A stretch of 14,089 nt of DNA from JACNLC01 sp964607375 (GCA_964607375.1 CAZSJY010000051.1:1-14089), one strand, 5' to 3'; shown: positions 1-8,125, counted from the stretch's first letter. A program made the numbers and translations. Notes: a model not told the origin generated them from the letters alone.

Positions 1-55
1 TTATCAAATTGAATAATAAACTCATAAAAAACTATAAAGCGGGATGTAACAGTTA
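1..55. mobile_element. Putative right end of an insertion sequence (partial, cut by the window edge)
   Basis: The stretch ends with GCGGGATGTAACAGTTA (39-55), the exact reverse complement of 14035-14051. The outer 38 bases do not match the outer 38 bases at the other end beyond what AT-rich sequence gives by chance. That is how the left and right ends of one IS element behave: shared terminal inverted repeat, different interior. The element would extend to the left, out of the window, and no transposase coding sequence is visible in these 55 bases. The identification is inferred from repeat geometry only; the IS family is not recognised. Confidence 0.55.
39..55 (+). repeat. 17-bp terminal inverted repeat, left copy
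   Basis: This is a perfect 17-base match in inverted orientation to 14035-14051. Its inner part, TAACAGTTA, is itself a small palindrome (TAAC-A-GTTA). Its inner edge lies exactly 55 bases from the left end of the window, mirroring the other copy. The exact element boundary cannot be fixed, because a base or two of the match could be target sequence. Confidence 0.8.
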
Positions 56-83
56 TGAAACTGGAGAAAATAGTGCTAGTAAC

Positions 84-125
84 TTATCAAAAATCTGGTT
101 TCTTTGTAGATATACTATTTGATAA
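84..125. repeat. 8-bp AT-rich inverted repeat behind the CorC-type gene
   Basis: TTATCAAA at 84-91 is mirrored by TTTGATAA at 118-125 with a 26-base loop. It lies about 35 bases downstream of the stop of the minus-strand gene ending at 160, so it could be a weak transcript-end structure. The arms are AT-rich, the loop is long and no U-tract was seen, so a terminator role is doubtful. TTATCAAA also occurs at 1-8, in the putative IS end. Confidence 0.25.
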
Positions 126-159
126 ATAACAGTTGTAATTGCAACTTATGAATTGCCTA

Positions 160-1383
160 CTACTTTAAAAATAATTGAACTTGTTCGATTCTTCTGGCAG
201 TTGCTTTTTTAACTACAATTTGACCAATATCCAAAAACAAGTGTTCTCCTTTATTCGGAATTCTTCCAATTACACTAATAATATATCCAGCTAAAGTTTC
301 GTAATCTCCTTCGGGAATAATATTGCCGTGCAAATCGTTGAAAGCATCACATTCAATTTTTGCATTCGCCAGGATAGAGCCATCATCCAAAGCTTCTGTT
401 TTGTAATCATCAGATTCATCTGCATCAAATTCATCCTCAAAGTCACCAAATAACTCTTCAAAAAGATCTTCAGCTGTAACCAATCCAGCAGTTCCACCGT
501 GTTCATCTAATACTATTACCAAAGCGTGATGAGCAGTTTGGAATTCCATCAAAGTATCTTTTGTAGATTTTGTATAAGGAATATAAGGTACAGGGTGAAT
601 AATATCTTTGATGTTTTCTGGAGATTTGAATAAATCATAGAGATAAATAATTCCGGTAATGTTGTCAATATTTCCTTCGTAAACAGGAATTTTTGAATGA
701 CCTGAATCAATTATTTTATGAAGAATGTCTTCCAAAGTATCGTTGGTTGAAACTGCAGATATTTCTGTTCTAGGAGTCATCGCATCTGAAACTGTACTTT
801 CGCTAAACTCAAATACATTGGATATCAATTCTCGTTGTTCATCTTCCATTGCTTCAGGTGGTGCGTCTGCTTGCTCATACAAAAACTGTAAATCATCCCG
901 TTCTTGTTCTCGACTGTCTTCTGGTGGAGTAGTTCTTTCTGTAATTCCCATCCACCCAGCTTTTTTTAACAAGAAATTTATCGGATAGAAAATTGTTTTA
1001 AAGAAGTACAATCCCGGAGCAAGAAGTAAAAGTGAAATATTTGAAAATTCTCTCACTACACATTTTGGAAGTATTTCTGCAATCAAAAGTATAATGATAG
1101 CTATTATAACAATAATCAAAATTGGATGAATTTTCCAATGTAGTAGAAAAATCGTTCCGAAAGATGTAGCAACTATGTTAGAAAAATTAGTACCGATAAG
1201 AATAGTTGAAAGATACTCTTCTTTATTAATTAAAATTGAAAATGCTAATCTGGCACTTCGTTTTTTTTGTTTTATCCACACTTTTACTTGTAACTTATTA
1301 GCGGATATCAACGCAATTTCCGCTCCGGTAAAGAGTATTGATAGTATTAGCCCTAAAAGGGCTAAGTATAAAGATAACATCAT
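160..1383 (-). CDS. CNNM/CorC-HlyC family membrane protein (DUF21 + CBS pair + CorC_HlyC domain)
   Basis: This is an integral inner-membrane protein of the CNNM/CorC family, linked to Mg2+/Co2+ efflux and often mis-annotated as hemolysin. With the start used here (407 aa), residues 1-150 are a DUF21 membrane domain with the family motifs GAE (about 20-22), IGTN (63-66) and AEILPK (102-107). A cytosolic CBS pair follows, with VSDAMTPRTEI (198-208) and LDEHGGTAGLVT (292-303), then an acidic linker and a C-terminal CorC_HlyC domain (about 331-407). An upstream in-frame ATG at 1440 would add 19 residues of polar sequence and overlap the divergent murQ start. The double Met at 1383/1380, directly before the first hydrophobic helix, is the better start. 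The transported ion cannot be read from the sequence. Confidence 0.9.
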   Translation of the reverse strand: MMLSLYLALLGLILSILFTGAEIALISANKLQVKVWIKQKKRSARLAFSILINKEEYLSTILIGTNFSNIVATSFGTIFLLHWKIHPILIIVIIAIIILLIAEILPKCVVREFSNISLLLLAPGLYFFKTIFYPINFLLKKAGWMGITERTTPPEDSREQERDDLQFLYEQADAPPEAMEDEQRELISNVFEFSESTVSDAMTPRTEISAVSTNDTLEDILHKIIDSGHSKIPVYEGNIDNITGIIYLYDLFKSPENIKDIIHPVPYIPYTKSTKDTLMEFQTAHHALVIVLDEHGGTAGLVTAEDLFEELFGDFEDEFDADESDDYKTEALDDGSILANAKIECDAFNDLHGNIIPEGDYETLAGYIISVIGRIPNKGEHLFLDIGQIVVKKATARRIEQVQLFLK

Positions 1384-1427
1384 GTGAAGATTACTCTCAA
1401 ATTTAGGGGTAAAATTAGAAAGATTTA

Positions 1428-2330
1428 ATGAACATTTCAAAGGTGAAGATGATAGATAAAATTACTGAACAACAAAATCCAAAAAGTACATATCTAGATC
1501 AAATGTCAACTGAAGAAATTTTAAAGATGATGAATGATGAAGACAAAAGTATTGCTTTTGCAGTGGAAAAAGTAATTCATCAGATATCGGAGTTAACTAA
1601 GAAAGTTGAGTCTTCATTACAAGATGGTGGTAGATTGTTTTATGTAGGATCAGGAACTAGTGGACGATTAGGTGTTTTGGATGCGTCTGAATGTCCTCCT
1701 ACATTTTCAACTAATCCGGAAATGGTTCAGGGAATTATAGCTGGAGGTTTTGATGCTTTAGTAAAATCAATTGAAGGAGCTGAAGATTATCCCGAAGATG
1801 GAGCAAAAGCAATTATTGAGAATCAAATATCCCAAAATGATGTTGTTATAGGTATTACAGCGAGCAGTAGCACTCCATTTGTAATTGGTGCATTAGAACA
1901 AGCGAAATATCTAAAAGCAGTTACGGGGTTGATTATTTGTAATAAAGCACCAAAATTGGATTTTGTTGATATTGTAATTCCTGTTATAGTAGGTCCGGAG
2001 ATTATTTCAGGTTCAACCAGAATGAAATCTGGTACAGCTACAAAAATGATTTTGAATATGATAACTACTACTACAATGATCAAATTAAACAAAACTTATG
2101 GTAATTTGATGGTAGATTTACGTGCATCAAATAAGAAGTTATGGGAGAGAGGAACACATATTATTTCTCACCTAACTAAACTTTCAAAAGAAAAGTCATT
2201 AGATCTTTTACAAAAAGCACACGGTGAAGTGAAGACAGCATTAGTGATGAAAAAATTAGAAATTGATTATACTAACGCCAAGATACAACTAGATAAAAAT
2301 CACGGAAGTTTAAGAAAAGTAATTGGTTAA
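1428..2330 (+). CDS. murQ: N-acetylmuramic acid 6-phosphate etherase
   Basis: MurQ cleaves the D-lactyl ether of MurNAc-6-phosphate to give GlcNAc-6-phosphate and lactate, in cytoplasmic recycling of peptidoglycan amino sugars. The 300-aa protein (E. coli: 298) is a SIS-domain enzyme. It has GSGTSGRLGVLDASECPP (75-92), EGAED (116-120), GSTRMKSGTATKMILNM and NLMVDLRASNKKL. The two acidic residues matching E. coli Glu83 and Glu114 are present as E88 and E119. The usual GRTP or GTTP sugar-phosphate loop reads SSSTP instead (ITASSSTPFV). An alternative ATG at 1449 gives MIDKITEQQNP, which aligns well with family N termini; an AGGTG lies only 3 bases before it, so the start is open by 7 residues. 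No murK, anmK or murP neighbour is in the window. It diverges from the CorC-type gene with a gap of only 44 bases, which must hold both 5' ends. Confidence 0.95.
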   Translation: MNISKVKMIDKITEQQNPKSTYLDQMSTEEILKMMNDEDKSIAFAVEKVIHQISELTKKVESSLQDGGRLFYVGSGTSGRLGVLDASECPPTFSTNPEMVQGIIAGGFDALVKSIEGAEDYPEDGAKAIIENQISQNDVVIGITASSSTPFVIGALEQAKYLKAVTGLIICNKAPKLDFVDIVIPVIVGPEIISGSTRMKSGTATKMILNMITTTTMIKLNKTYGNLMVDLRASNKKLWERGTHIISHLTKLSKEKSLDLLQKAHGEVKTALVMKKLEIDYTNAKIQLDKNHGSLRKVIG

Positions 2331-2509
2331 CTATATTCCAAGATATTTTAGAAAACCATAAACAAGATACACAGGCCAGAGCATTGCTTTTATAAACCCT
2401 GAAACTCCAGTCCAAAATGTTTCGATTGACCGATGAAGTAAACATCAGCGACGATAAATTCTAGTCCATAAACTCCACCTGTTTCAATGTAAGAGAATTC
2501 TTTATTCAT
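2331..2509 (-). pseudogene. Frameshifted remnant of a small membrane-protein gene
   Basis: On the minus strand an ATG at 2509 opens 39 codons (MNKEFSYIETGGVYGLEF...) ending in a stop at 2390-2392. In another frame, 2331-2444 encodes SIETFWTGVSGF followed by IKAMLWPVYLVYGFLKYLGI and a stop directly against the murQ stop. The second piece looks like a genuine C-terminal membrane helix (Trp-Pro-Val-Tyr in a hydrophobic run), but it has no start codon and is preceded by a stop (TGA). Joining the two by one frameshift gives a protein of roughly 60-65 residues of the small membrane-protein type. No family is recognised. It could be a pseudogene, a sequencing error or chance. The rest of the murQ-lepA gap (2510-2635) shows no gene, hairpin or clear promoter. 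Confidence 0.35.
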
Positions 2510-2635
2510 TTTGTCAATCCATATTTTAAAAACTAAACCAATCTTGGTCAAATTAAGTAGATTTTTAGAGACTTCAAAAGAAAATTAGGTATTTCCGTTA
2601 GAAGTTTGTTACAAAACTGAGTTAAATTCGCCCTC

Positions 2636-4441
2636 ATGAAAAACGATCACATACGCAATTTTTGTATTATAGCGCATATTGATCACGGTAAATCTACATT
2701 GGCTGATAGACTGTTGGAAATGACGCACACTCTTTCAAAATCTGTAATGCACGATCAAGTGTTGGATGATATGGATTTAGAGAGAGAACGGGGTATTACC
2801 ATCAAATCTCACCCCATTCAGATGAAATACAAACATTCGAATGAAGAAGAATATGTACTTAATTTGATTGATACTCCGGGTCATGTAGATTTTACTTATG
2901 AAGTATCCCGAAGTCTTGCTGCATGCGAAGGTGCTTTATTATTGGTAGATGCAGCACAGGGAGTAGAAGCTCAAACAGTTAGTAATGCGTATCTAGCAAT
3001 TGATGCAGGACTTGAAATTATACCGGTTATCAATAAAATTGATATGCCAAATGCAGATGTTCCATCAGCTATTGAACAAATTTGTGAGCTTCTTGGCTGT
3101 AACGATGAACAAGTCATTAAAATTAGTGCAAGGGAAGGAACTGGGATTCAGGGAATATTAGATGCAATCATTAACACAATCCCTCCACCAAGAGACGCAG
3201 AATCAAACGAAACCCGAGCACTGATTTTTGATTCCATTTTCGATCAATTTCGTGGAGTAGTTCCTTACATTCGTGTTTTTGATGGTTGTATCGAAAAGGG
3301 TATGACAGCCCGATATTTTGCAAATCCTGAAATTTCACACGAAATTTCTGAAGTTGGGATTCTGCAACTAAATCGTGTCCCAGTAAAACGATTGAACGCA
3401 GGCGAAGTTGGGTATATTATAACAAACATAAAAGATGTGCAAAAAGTAAGTGTTGGGGATACTCTCACCTCAAAGGAAAACAGAGCATCCAATCCACTAG
3501 AAGGATATCGTCCGATCAAACCGATGGTATTTGCTGGAATGTATCCAGTTGACACAAATGATTACGAAGATTTACGAATAAGTTTGGAAAAACTTCGACT
3601 AAATGACTCAGCTTTGTCTTATGAACCAAACACATCAACTGCACTGGGATTTGGATTTCGTGTTGGATTCCTAGGACCACTTCATATGGAAATTGTTCAC
3701 GAACGATTGGAGCGAGAATTCGGAATGAATCTGATTTCAACTTCGCCAAATGTCAGATACCGAGTGAAAATGAAAAATGGTGAAGCTATTCCAATAAGTA
3801 ATCCAACAGATATGCCTGGGATGGGTGAAATAGAAACTTCTTTCGAACCATATATTCACGCTGAAATTATCACTCCGTCTGAATACATCGGTGCTATAAT
3901 GAAATTGTGCATTGACAAACGAGGTGATTATAAATCGACTAATTACCTGACACAAACAAAAGTCCAGTTGATTTTTGAAATGCCATTAGGTGAAGTTATT
4001 TACGAGTTTTTCGAGAAGTTAAAATCAATATCACGAGGTTATGCATCTTTCGATTATGAAGTTATTGAGGACCGACCAGGAGACTTGCAAAAACTGGATG
4101 TTTTGATTAACGGAGAAATTGTTGATGCGTTAAGTTTGATTGTTCATCAAGATAATGCCTATAAACAAGGCTCTGCATTGTGTAAAAAACTGAAAGAAGT
4201 GATTCACCGTCAACAATTTGAAATTCCAATTCAAGCTGCTGTTGGACATAAAGTAATAGCTAGACAAACTGTTAAAGCCCTTCGTAAAAATGTTACTGCA
4301 AAGTGTTATGGTGGTGATATCACGAGAAAACGAAAATTACTCGAAAAACAAAAAAAGGGGAAGAAGCGAATGAAGCAAATCGGAACAGTTGAACTACCCC
4401 AAGAAGCATTTTTAGCAGTCCTTAAAATTGATACAGATTAG
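2636..4441 (+). CDS. lepA: Elongation factor 4 (LepA), ribosome back-translocase-type GTPase
   Basis: LepA/EF4 is a translational GTPase related to EF-G that acts on the 70S ribosome and influences elongation and initiation, especially under ionic stress. The 601-aa product has the full family length. G-motifs are in order: AHIDHGKST (13-21), RGIT (52-55), DTPGH (79-83), NKID (133-136) and SAR (164-166). The LepA-specific parts follow, including GFRVGFLGPLHMEI and the C-terminal stretch RKNVTAKCYGGDITRKRKL with the basic KKGKKRMKQIG tail that contacts the ribosome. The start at MKNDHIRNFCIIAHIDHGK agrees with the family. No SD sequence is obvious before it. The gene is monocistronic here, without the frequent neighbour lepB. 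Confidence 0.98.
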   Translation: MKNDHIRNFCIIAHIDHGKSTLADRLLEMTHTLSKSVMHDQVLDDMDLERERGITIKSHPIQMKYKHSNEEEYVLNLIDTPGHVDFTYEVSRSLAACEGALLLVDAAQGVEAQTVSNAYLAIDAGLEIIPVINKIDMPNADVPSAIEQICELLGCNDEQVIKISAREGTGIQGILDAIINTIPPPRDAESNETRALIFDSIFDQFRGVVPYIRVFDGCIEKGMTARYFANPEISHEISEVGILQLNRVPVKRLNAGEVGYIITNIKDVQKVSVGDTLTSKENRASNPLEGYRPIKPMVFAGMYPVDTNDYEDLRISLEKLRLNDSALSYEPNTSTALGFGFRVGFLGPLHMEIVHERLEREFGMNLISTSPNVRYRVKMKNGEAIPISNPTDMPGMGEIETSFEPYIHAEIITPSEYIGAIMKLCIDKRGDYKSTNYLTQTKVQLIFEMPLGEVIYEFFEKLKSISRGYASFDYEVIEDRPGDLQKLDVLINGEIVDALSLIVHQDNAYKQGSALCKKLKEVIHRQQFEIPIQAAVGHKVIARQTVKALRKNVTAKCYGGDITRKRKLLEKQKKGKKRMKQIGTVELPQEAFLAVLKIDTD

Positions 4442-4575
4442 AAGAGGAAATATTTATAGTGGTAGAGGATGAAAAATATAATTTTCCTAATTAAAAATAA
4501 TTATAAACTAAAATATCAAGGACAGTGGAAATATATTAATTTCTTATCATCTTTATTCCTTTGCACGCCAAAAAT

Positions 4576-4595
4576 CCCGAAACCCGAAACCCAAA
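4576..4595 (+). repeat. CCCGAAA short tandem repeat just before the CPBP gene
   Basis: CCCGAAA occurs twice in tandem (4576-4582, 4583-4589), followed by CCCAAA (4590-4595). The second CGAAA can pair with TTTCG at 4596-4600 across a 6-base loop, a weak hairpin ending 8 bases before the ATG at 4609. A role in translation control is possible but unsupported. The rest of the 4442-4608 gap is AT-rich and shows no gene. Confidence 0.4.
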
Positions 4596-4608
4596 TTTCG
4601 AATAAAGT

Positions 4609-5334
4609 ATGAACCAAATTTATTCACGCTCATCTCATTCAATATTTTATGGAATTACTCTAATCTTTCCACTAGTCATTGTTTATGAACTATTTGGAAT
4701 TTATATCAATTGGAGAGCACCATACGAATTACGTAACGGAGCTGACGCTCTCATACGGGATATTTTTCAAATATTTGGACAATATTCACAAATTGCGTAT
4801 GGACTTACTCTTTTCATTTTACTTGCAATAATAGCTGTAAAAAACAAAGAAACACTTACAAACGGGCAGATAAAAATTCAATATTTGATGATGATGATTG
4901 CAGAAAGTGCACTGTGGGGTTTTTTCTTATTTGTATTGCTTTCACGAGCAGGTCAGTGGATCATGGCATCTCCATTTGGTGGTAGAATTGTCGAAGAATT
5001 GTATCTCTCAATCGGTGCTGGAATTTATGAAGAATTATTATTTAGACTGGCAATTGTCTCTGCTTTGGTATTTATTTTGCATAAAATTATCAAAATGCCA
5101 AAGTATTTCGTCGGCTTTGTTGCTATTCTAATTTCAGCAATTTTATTTTCAATGTTTCATTATATTGGAACTTTTGGCGATGTATTTCGATGGAATACTT
5201 TTATAGTCCGGTTGATTGCTGGATTGTTTTTGGGATTGTTATTCATTTTAAGAGGATTTGGAATTACTGCATATACTCATATAATTTATGATGCAATCGT
5301 TGTATGTTATCCTCTATTATTAGAGCAAAATTAA
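4609..5334 (+). CDS. CPBP-family (Abi/type II CAAX protease-like) intramembrane metalloprotease
   Basis: This is a polytopic membrane protein of 241 aa with about six hydrophobic segments (roughly 12-31, 61-76, 92-112, 147-160, 167-186, 199-216). The CPBP signature is complete: EELLFR (141-146, EExxxR), F180-x3-H184 (FSMFH) and a third motif H224-x3-D228 (HIIYD) that supplies the remaining polar metal-site or catalytic residues. Known relatives cleave prenylated proteins, process peptides or give bacteriocin immunity, and the substrate here is unknown. It is the first gene of the long plus-strand run, 19 bases ahead of lgt. That suggests an envelope-protein role, but the link is inferred from position only. 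It is not related to phage abortive infection in any way the sequence shows. Confidence 0.85.
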   Translation: MNQIYSRSSHSIFYGITLIFPLVIVYELFGIYINWRAPYELRNGADALIRDIFQIFGQYSQIAYGLTLFILLAIIAVKNKETLTNGQIKIQYLMMMIAESALWGFFLFVLLSRAGQWIMASPFGGRIVEELYLSIGAGIYEELLFRLAIVSALVFILHKIIKMPKYFVGFVAILISAILFSMFHYIGTFGDVFRWNTFIVRLIAGLFLGLLFILRGFGITAYTHIIYDAIVVCYPLLLEQN

Positions 5335-5353
5335 TTTGATTTAGGAGAATCTT

Positions 5354-6157
5354 ATGTATCCGGAAATTATCAGAATTGGAAATTTTGTTATTTCATCTTT
5401 TGGTGTTATGATGGTAGTTGCGTTTTTGGTTAATAATTATCTTTTACGAAAAGATATGAAACATTTTGGTCAAAATCCTGATATTGCTGATGAGATTACT
5501 TTCAGAGCTGCAATTGGTGGAGTTTTGGGAGCAAAAGTTTACTACTTGATTGAAAATATTCCATCTGGTCGTGCACTTGATAATTTGCAAGGATTGTGGA
5601 ATATTCTTGCAGGTATTTTTACACTTAATGGTGGCAGAATAACCGACGGTCTGCACAATTTCGGCGCTGGAATGGTGTTTTATGGAGGATTGATTGGAGG
5701 ATTGATTTTGGTCACATTATTCATACGCAAACAGAAGTTAGAATGGTTGACGGTGTCTGATTGGGTTGCTCCGTATTTGGTTTTAGGTCACGGAATTGGT
5801 AGAATCGGTTGTTTCCTAGTTGGTGATGATTATGGTATCCCAAGCAATTTACCTTGGGCAATAGCGTTTCCAAAAGGTGCACCTCCAACTACAATCCCTG
5901 TCCATCCTACACAAGTTTATGAGATGCTCGCATACTTCTTGATTTTCGGTTATCTGTATCGCAAGCGATTACAAAAGGCATTTAATGGAGAAATACTCTT
6001 TAAGTACTTTATTCTTGCAGGAATTGTTCGATTTTTTGTGGAATTTCTTCGGACTAATAATCGCTATTTTCTAAATTTATCCGGAGCACAATTCATTTCG
6101 ATAATTCTCATTGTAATCGGAGGTTATCATATGTGGAAGAATTTTTCAAAAAAGTAA
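5354..6157 (+). CDS. lgt: Prolipoprotein diacylglyceryl transferase
   Basis: Lgt transfers diacylglycerol from phosphatidylglycerol to the lipobox cysteine of prolipoproteins in the inner membrane, the first step of lipoprotein maturation. The 267-aa polytopic protein carries the signature HGIGRIGCFLVGDDYG (146-161) with the essential Arg at 150, HPTQVYE (184-190) and RFFVEFLR (226-233). The GDDYG variant, rather than the proteobacterial GRxGNFxN form, is the kind I associate with FCB-group bacteria. A strong AGGAG (5343-5347), 6 bases before the ATG, fixes the start. It lies between a CPBP protease gene and a methyltransferase gene, and a lipoprotein likely to be its substrate is encoded two genes downstream. 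Confidence 0.97.
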   Translation: MYPEIIRIGNFVISSFGVMMVVAFLVNNYLLRKDMKHFGQNPDIADEITFRAAIGGVLGAKVYYLIENIPSGRALDNLQGLWNILAGIFTLNGGRITDGLHNFGAGMVFYGGLIGGLILVTLFIRKQKLEWLTVSDWVAPYLVLGHGIGRIGCFLVGDDYGIPSNLPWAIAFPKGAPPTTIPVHPTQVYEMLAYFLIFGYLYRKRLQKAFNGEILFKYFILAGIVRFFVEFLRTNNRYFLNLSGAQFISIILIVIGGYHMWKNFSKK

Positions 6158-6168
6158 ATTACCCTTAA

Positions 6169-7044
6169 ATGGAAACGATTTCTTGTATCATATGTGGAAG
6201 TGATAAATCAGAACCTTATATACAGGTTTCAGATAGATTGCAAAAAGATGACATTATATTCCAACTAGTTAAGTGCGAATGTTGCTTTGTTTATCTAAAT
6301 CCTCGTCCTGATGAAACTGAAATCTCAAAGTACTATACAAGTGAGGAATATGCTCCACATTTAGAGAAAACTACTAATTTTACTGATAAATGTTACAAAT
6401 TTGTTCAGATGTTTACACTTCGTTGGAAGCATCGAAAAATTTCTGTTTTTAAAAAGAAGGGTAAACTATTAGATATTGGTGGTGGACAGGGAGAATTTTG
6501 CCGATATATGCAGAACAATGGTTGGAATGTTTTACTTCAAGATAATACTTCACAAGTGCTGAAAAACGCCGATAATAGTGGAATTCCGACAATTACTTCA
6601 ATTAATGATATTGATTCTACTGAAAAATTTGATGTTATCACAATGTGGCATTCGCTTGAGCATATTCATAAAATTCACGATACAGCTAAGAAGATTAGAA
6701 ATCATTTAGAAAAAGATGGGATTTTACTTATTGCAGTCCCAAATGTAGATGCACTGGAACAAAAATATTTTAATGAAAGTTGGGCACCTTTTGATGCACC
6801 TCGTCATTTGTATCATTTTTCGCCTTCATCATTAAAATGGTTTCTTGGAAAGTTTGGATTTAAGATTGAAAAAGAGATACCAATGTTTCAAGATACACCG
6901 TATAATATTCTGTTGAGTTTGAAATCAAAGAATATTTTTCAACTTGCTAGAGCTGGAATAATTTGGCTAATTTCTTCTATGAAAACTCTAACAAAAGGCA
7001 TAAATCACTCGTCATCATTTTTGGTTATATGCAAAAAGAAATGA
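6169..7044 (+). CDS. Class I SAM-dependent methyltransferase with N-terminal zinc ribbon
   Basis: The 291-aa product starts with a small zinc-ribbon-like module: C6-x2-C9 (CIIC) and C36/C39 (CECC), followed by VYLNPRP. A Methyltransf_23-type Rossmann domain follows, with SAM-binding motif I LDIGGGQGEF (101-110), the acidic motif DVITMWHSLEH (155-165) and the conserved DAPRHLYHFSPSSL (209-222). Proteins of this build often sit in polysaccharide or O-antigen clusters and methylate sugars or modify glycans. That fits the glycosyltransferase genes downstream, but the acceptor cannot be read from sequence. The start is 11 bases after the lgt stop, with no obvious SD, so it may be translationally coupled. 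Confidence 0.88.
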   Translation: METISCIICGSDKSEPYIQVSDRLQKDDIIFQLVKCECCFVYLNPRPDETEISKYYTSEEYAPHLEKTTNFTDKCYKFVQMFTLRWKHRKISVFKKKGKLLDIGGGQGEFCRYMQNNGWNVLLQDNTSQVLKNADNSGIPTITSINDIDSTEKFDVITMWHSLEHIHKIHDTAKKIRNHLEKDGILLIAVPNVDALEQKYFNESWAPFDAPRHLYHFSPSSLKWFLGKFGFKIEKEIPMFQDTPYNILLSLKSKNIFQLARAGIIWLISSMKTLTKGINHSSSFLVICKKK

Positions 7045-7081
7045 CCACCGCAATATTTACTTTTGGCGACTTAAGTTAAAG

Positions 7082-8125
7082 ATGCGAAAAATGTTTAACT
7101 CAAGAATCGGTTTGTTATCTGTCTTAACCTCCACTAAATTGATTGGGGATCAAATCAGTTTGATAACTTTACTTCTTCCAGTTATTCTATTGGTGAATTG
7201 TGATTTTCTTCCGAAGTCAGAGGGTAATATTAATGAAGTGATAATTGCGGTTTCTCCAGAGGATAAAGTGCTTGTCAAGCCGATACTTGATGATTTGTTT
7301 TATGAAGTGATACATACTCCACAATCTGAACACGTTTTTACTTGTCGATGGATAAATCCTTGGGACCTTGATGATTATAAAACTCGTACAAATTTGATGG
7401 TAGTTTCTCTTAAACATCCAAATGATTCTACCGGAGACAGATTATTTGAACGATTCACTGAATCCTCAATTGACGACCATCATACAATTGCAAAAACTGA
7501 TATGTATGCGAAAGGTCAGTTATTTTTAGGATTATCTGGAGTGGATGCTATAGATTTTGAAATTCAAACAAAGAAAAACAGAGATTGGATTCTGAGTCAG
7601 TTAAAATCAAATTTTGATGTAAATCTTTCAGATTATGTATTTTCTAAGAAGAAAAACCCAAAGTTGAGTAAATTGATTGAAGAACAATTTGGATTTCACA
7701 TCGACTTACAGAGAGATTTCCAAATGATTAAGGATGATTCAGGAAATAAATTTTTGTGGATTGGTCGTGGAGTCCCATATCGATGGTTAATATTCCATCA
7801 GTTTAAAGGTGATTTTTCTACTCCAGAAAAATCTTGGAAAATTGTTGAGGAAGCGTTTAGAAACACTATTCAGGATATTCAGTTAAGTACAGAACTTCGA
7901 ACACACGAAACCATTGTAATTACTGAAAGTAATGTTAGAATGATTCGTGGGATTTATATTCACGATGAAAGCCAAAGTGGTGGACCATTCTTTACGATTT
8001 TCATCCCAAACGAAAAAAATGACGATATGATATTAATAAGTGGATTTGTAAATAATCCCGGTCATCCGAAGTTGAAACTTGTAAAACAATTGGAAGTTAT
8101 CGCTAAAACCTTTGAGTTTAGATAA
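7082..8125 (+). CDS. DUF4837-family putative lipoprotein
   Basis: The protein (347 aa) matches the remembered pattern of DUF4837, an uncharacterised envelope family of Bacteroidota and relatives. A hydrophobic N-terminal segment (about 25-39) ends in a lipobox-like LLVNC with Cys40. It is followed by NEVIIAVSP, HTPQSEHVF, an NLMVVSL strand, FLWIGRGVPYRW, RMIRGIYIHDE, GGPFFTIFIP and the C-terminal GFVNNPGHPKLKLVKQLEVI. The -1 residue of the lipobox is Asn where Gly, Ala or Ser is usual, so lipidation is likely but not certain. The pre-sequence is long (39 residues); ATG at 7091 or an internal TTG would shorten it. The function is unknown. It lies two genes behind lgt, the enzyme that would modify it. 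Confidence 0.7.
   Translation: MRKMFNSRIGLLSVLTSTKLIGDQISLITLLLPVILLVNCDFLPKSEGNINEVIIAVSPEDKVLVKPILDDLFYEVIHTPQSEHVFTCRWINPWDLDDYKTRTNLMVVSLKHPNDSTGDRLFERFTESSIDDHHTIAKTDMYAKGQLFLGLSGVDAIDFEIQTKKNRDWILSQLKSNFDVNLSDYVFSKKKNPKLSKLIEEQFGFHIDLQRDFQMIKDDSGNKFLWIGRGVPYRWLIFHQFKGDFSTPEKSWKIVEEAFRNTIQDIQLSTELRTHETIVITESNVRMIRGIYIHDESQSGGPFFTIFIPNEKNDDMILISGFVNNPGHPKLKLVKQLEVIAKTFEFR

Noticed and set aside
725..988. Long plus-strand open frame rich in Ser inside the CorC-type gene
   Set aside because: It is antisense to strongly conserved CBS-domain coding sequence and its composition looks like a frame shadow.
1398..1405. TAAATTTG (minus strand) as a Bacteroidota-type -7 promoter box for the CorC-type gene
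   Set aside because: It fits TAnnTTTG but lies only about 15 bases from the start codon, and no TTG box stands 19-21 bases upstream. It is too weak to call in AT-rich DNA.
160..1440. Hemolysin function for the CorC-type protein
   Set aside because: The name comes from early annotation. DUF21, CBS and CorC_HlyC domains indicate a CNNM-type membrane transport protein, and nothing suggests a toxin.
4442..4608. AGGAAA/TTTTCCT arms after lepA as an intrinsic terminator
   Set aside because: The arms are six bases around a loop of more than 30 and are not followed by a T-run, so there is too little support for a terminator.
4609..5334. The CPBP/Abi protein as a defence (abortive infection) gene
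   Set aside because: The Abi label of this family is historical. The neighbours are lgt and housekeeping genes, with no toxin, bacteriocin or phage gene nearby.
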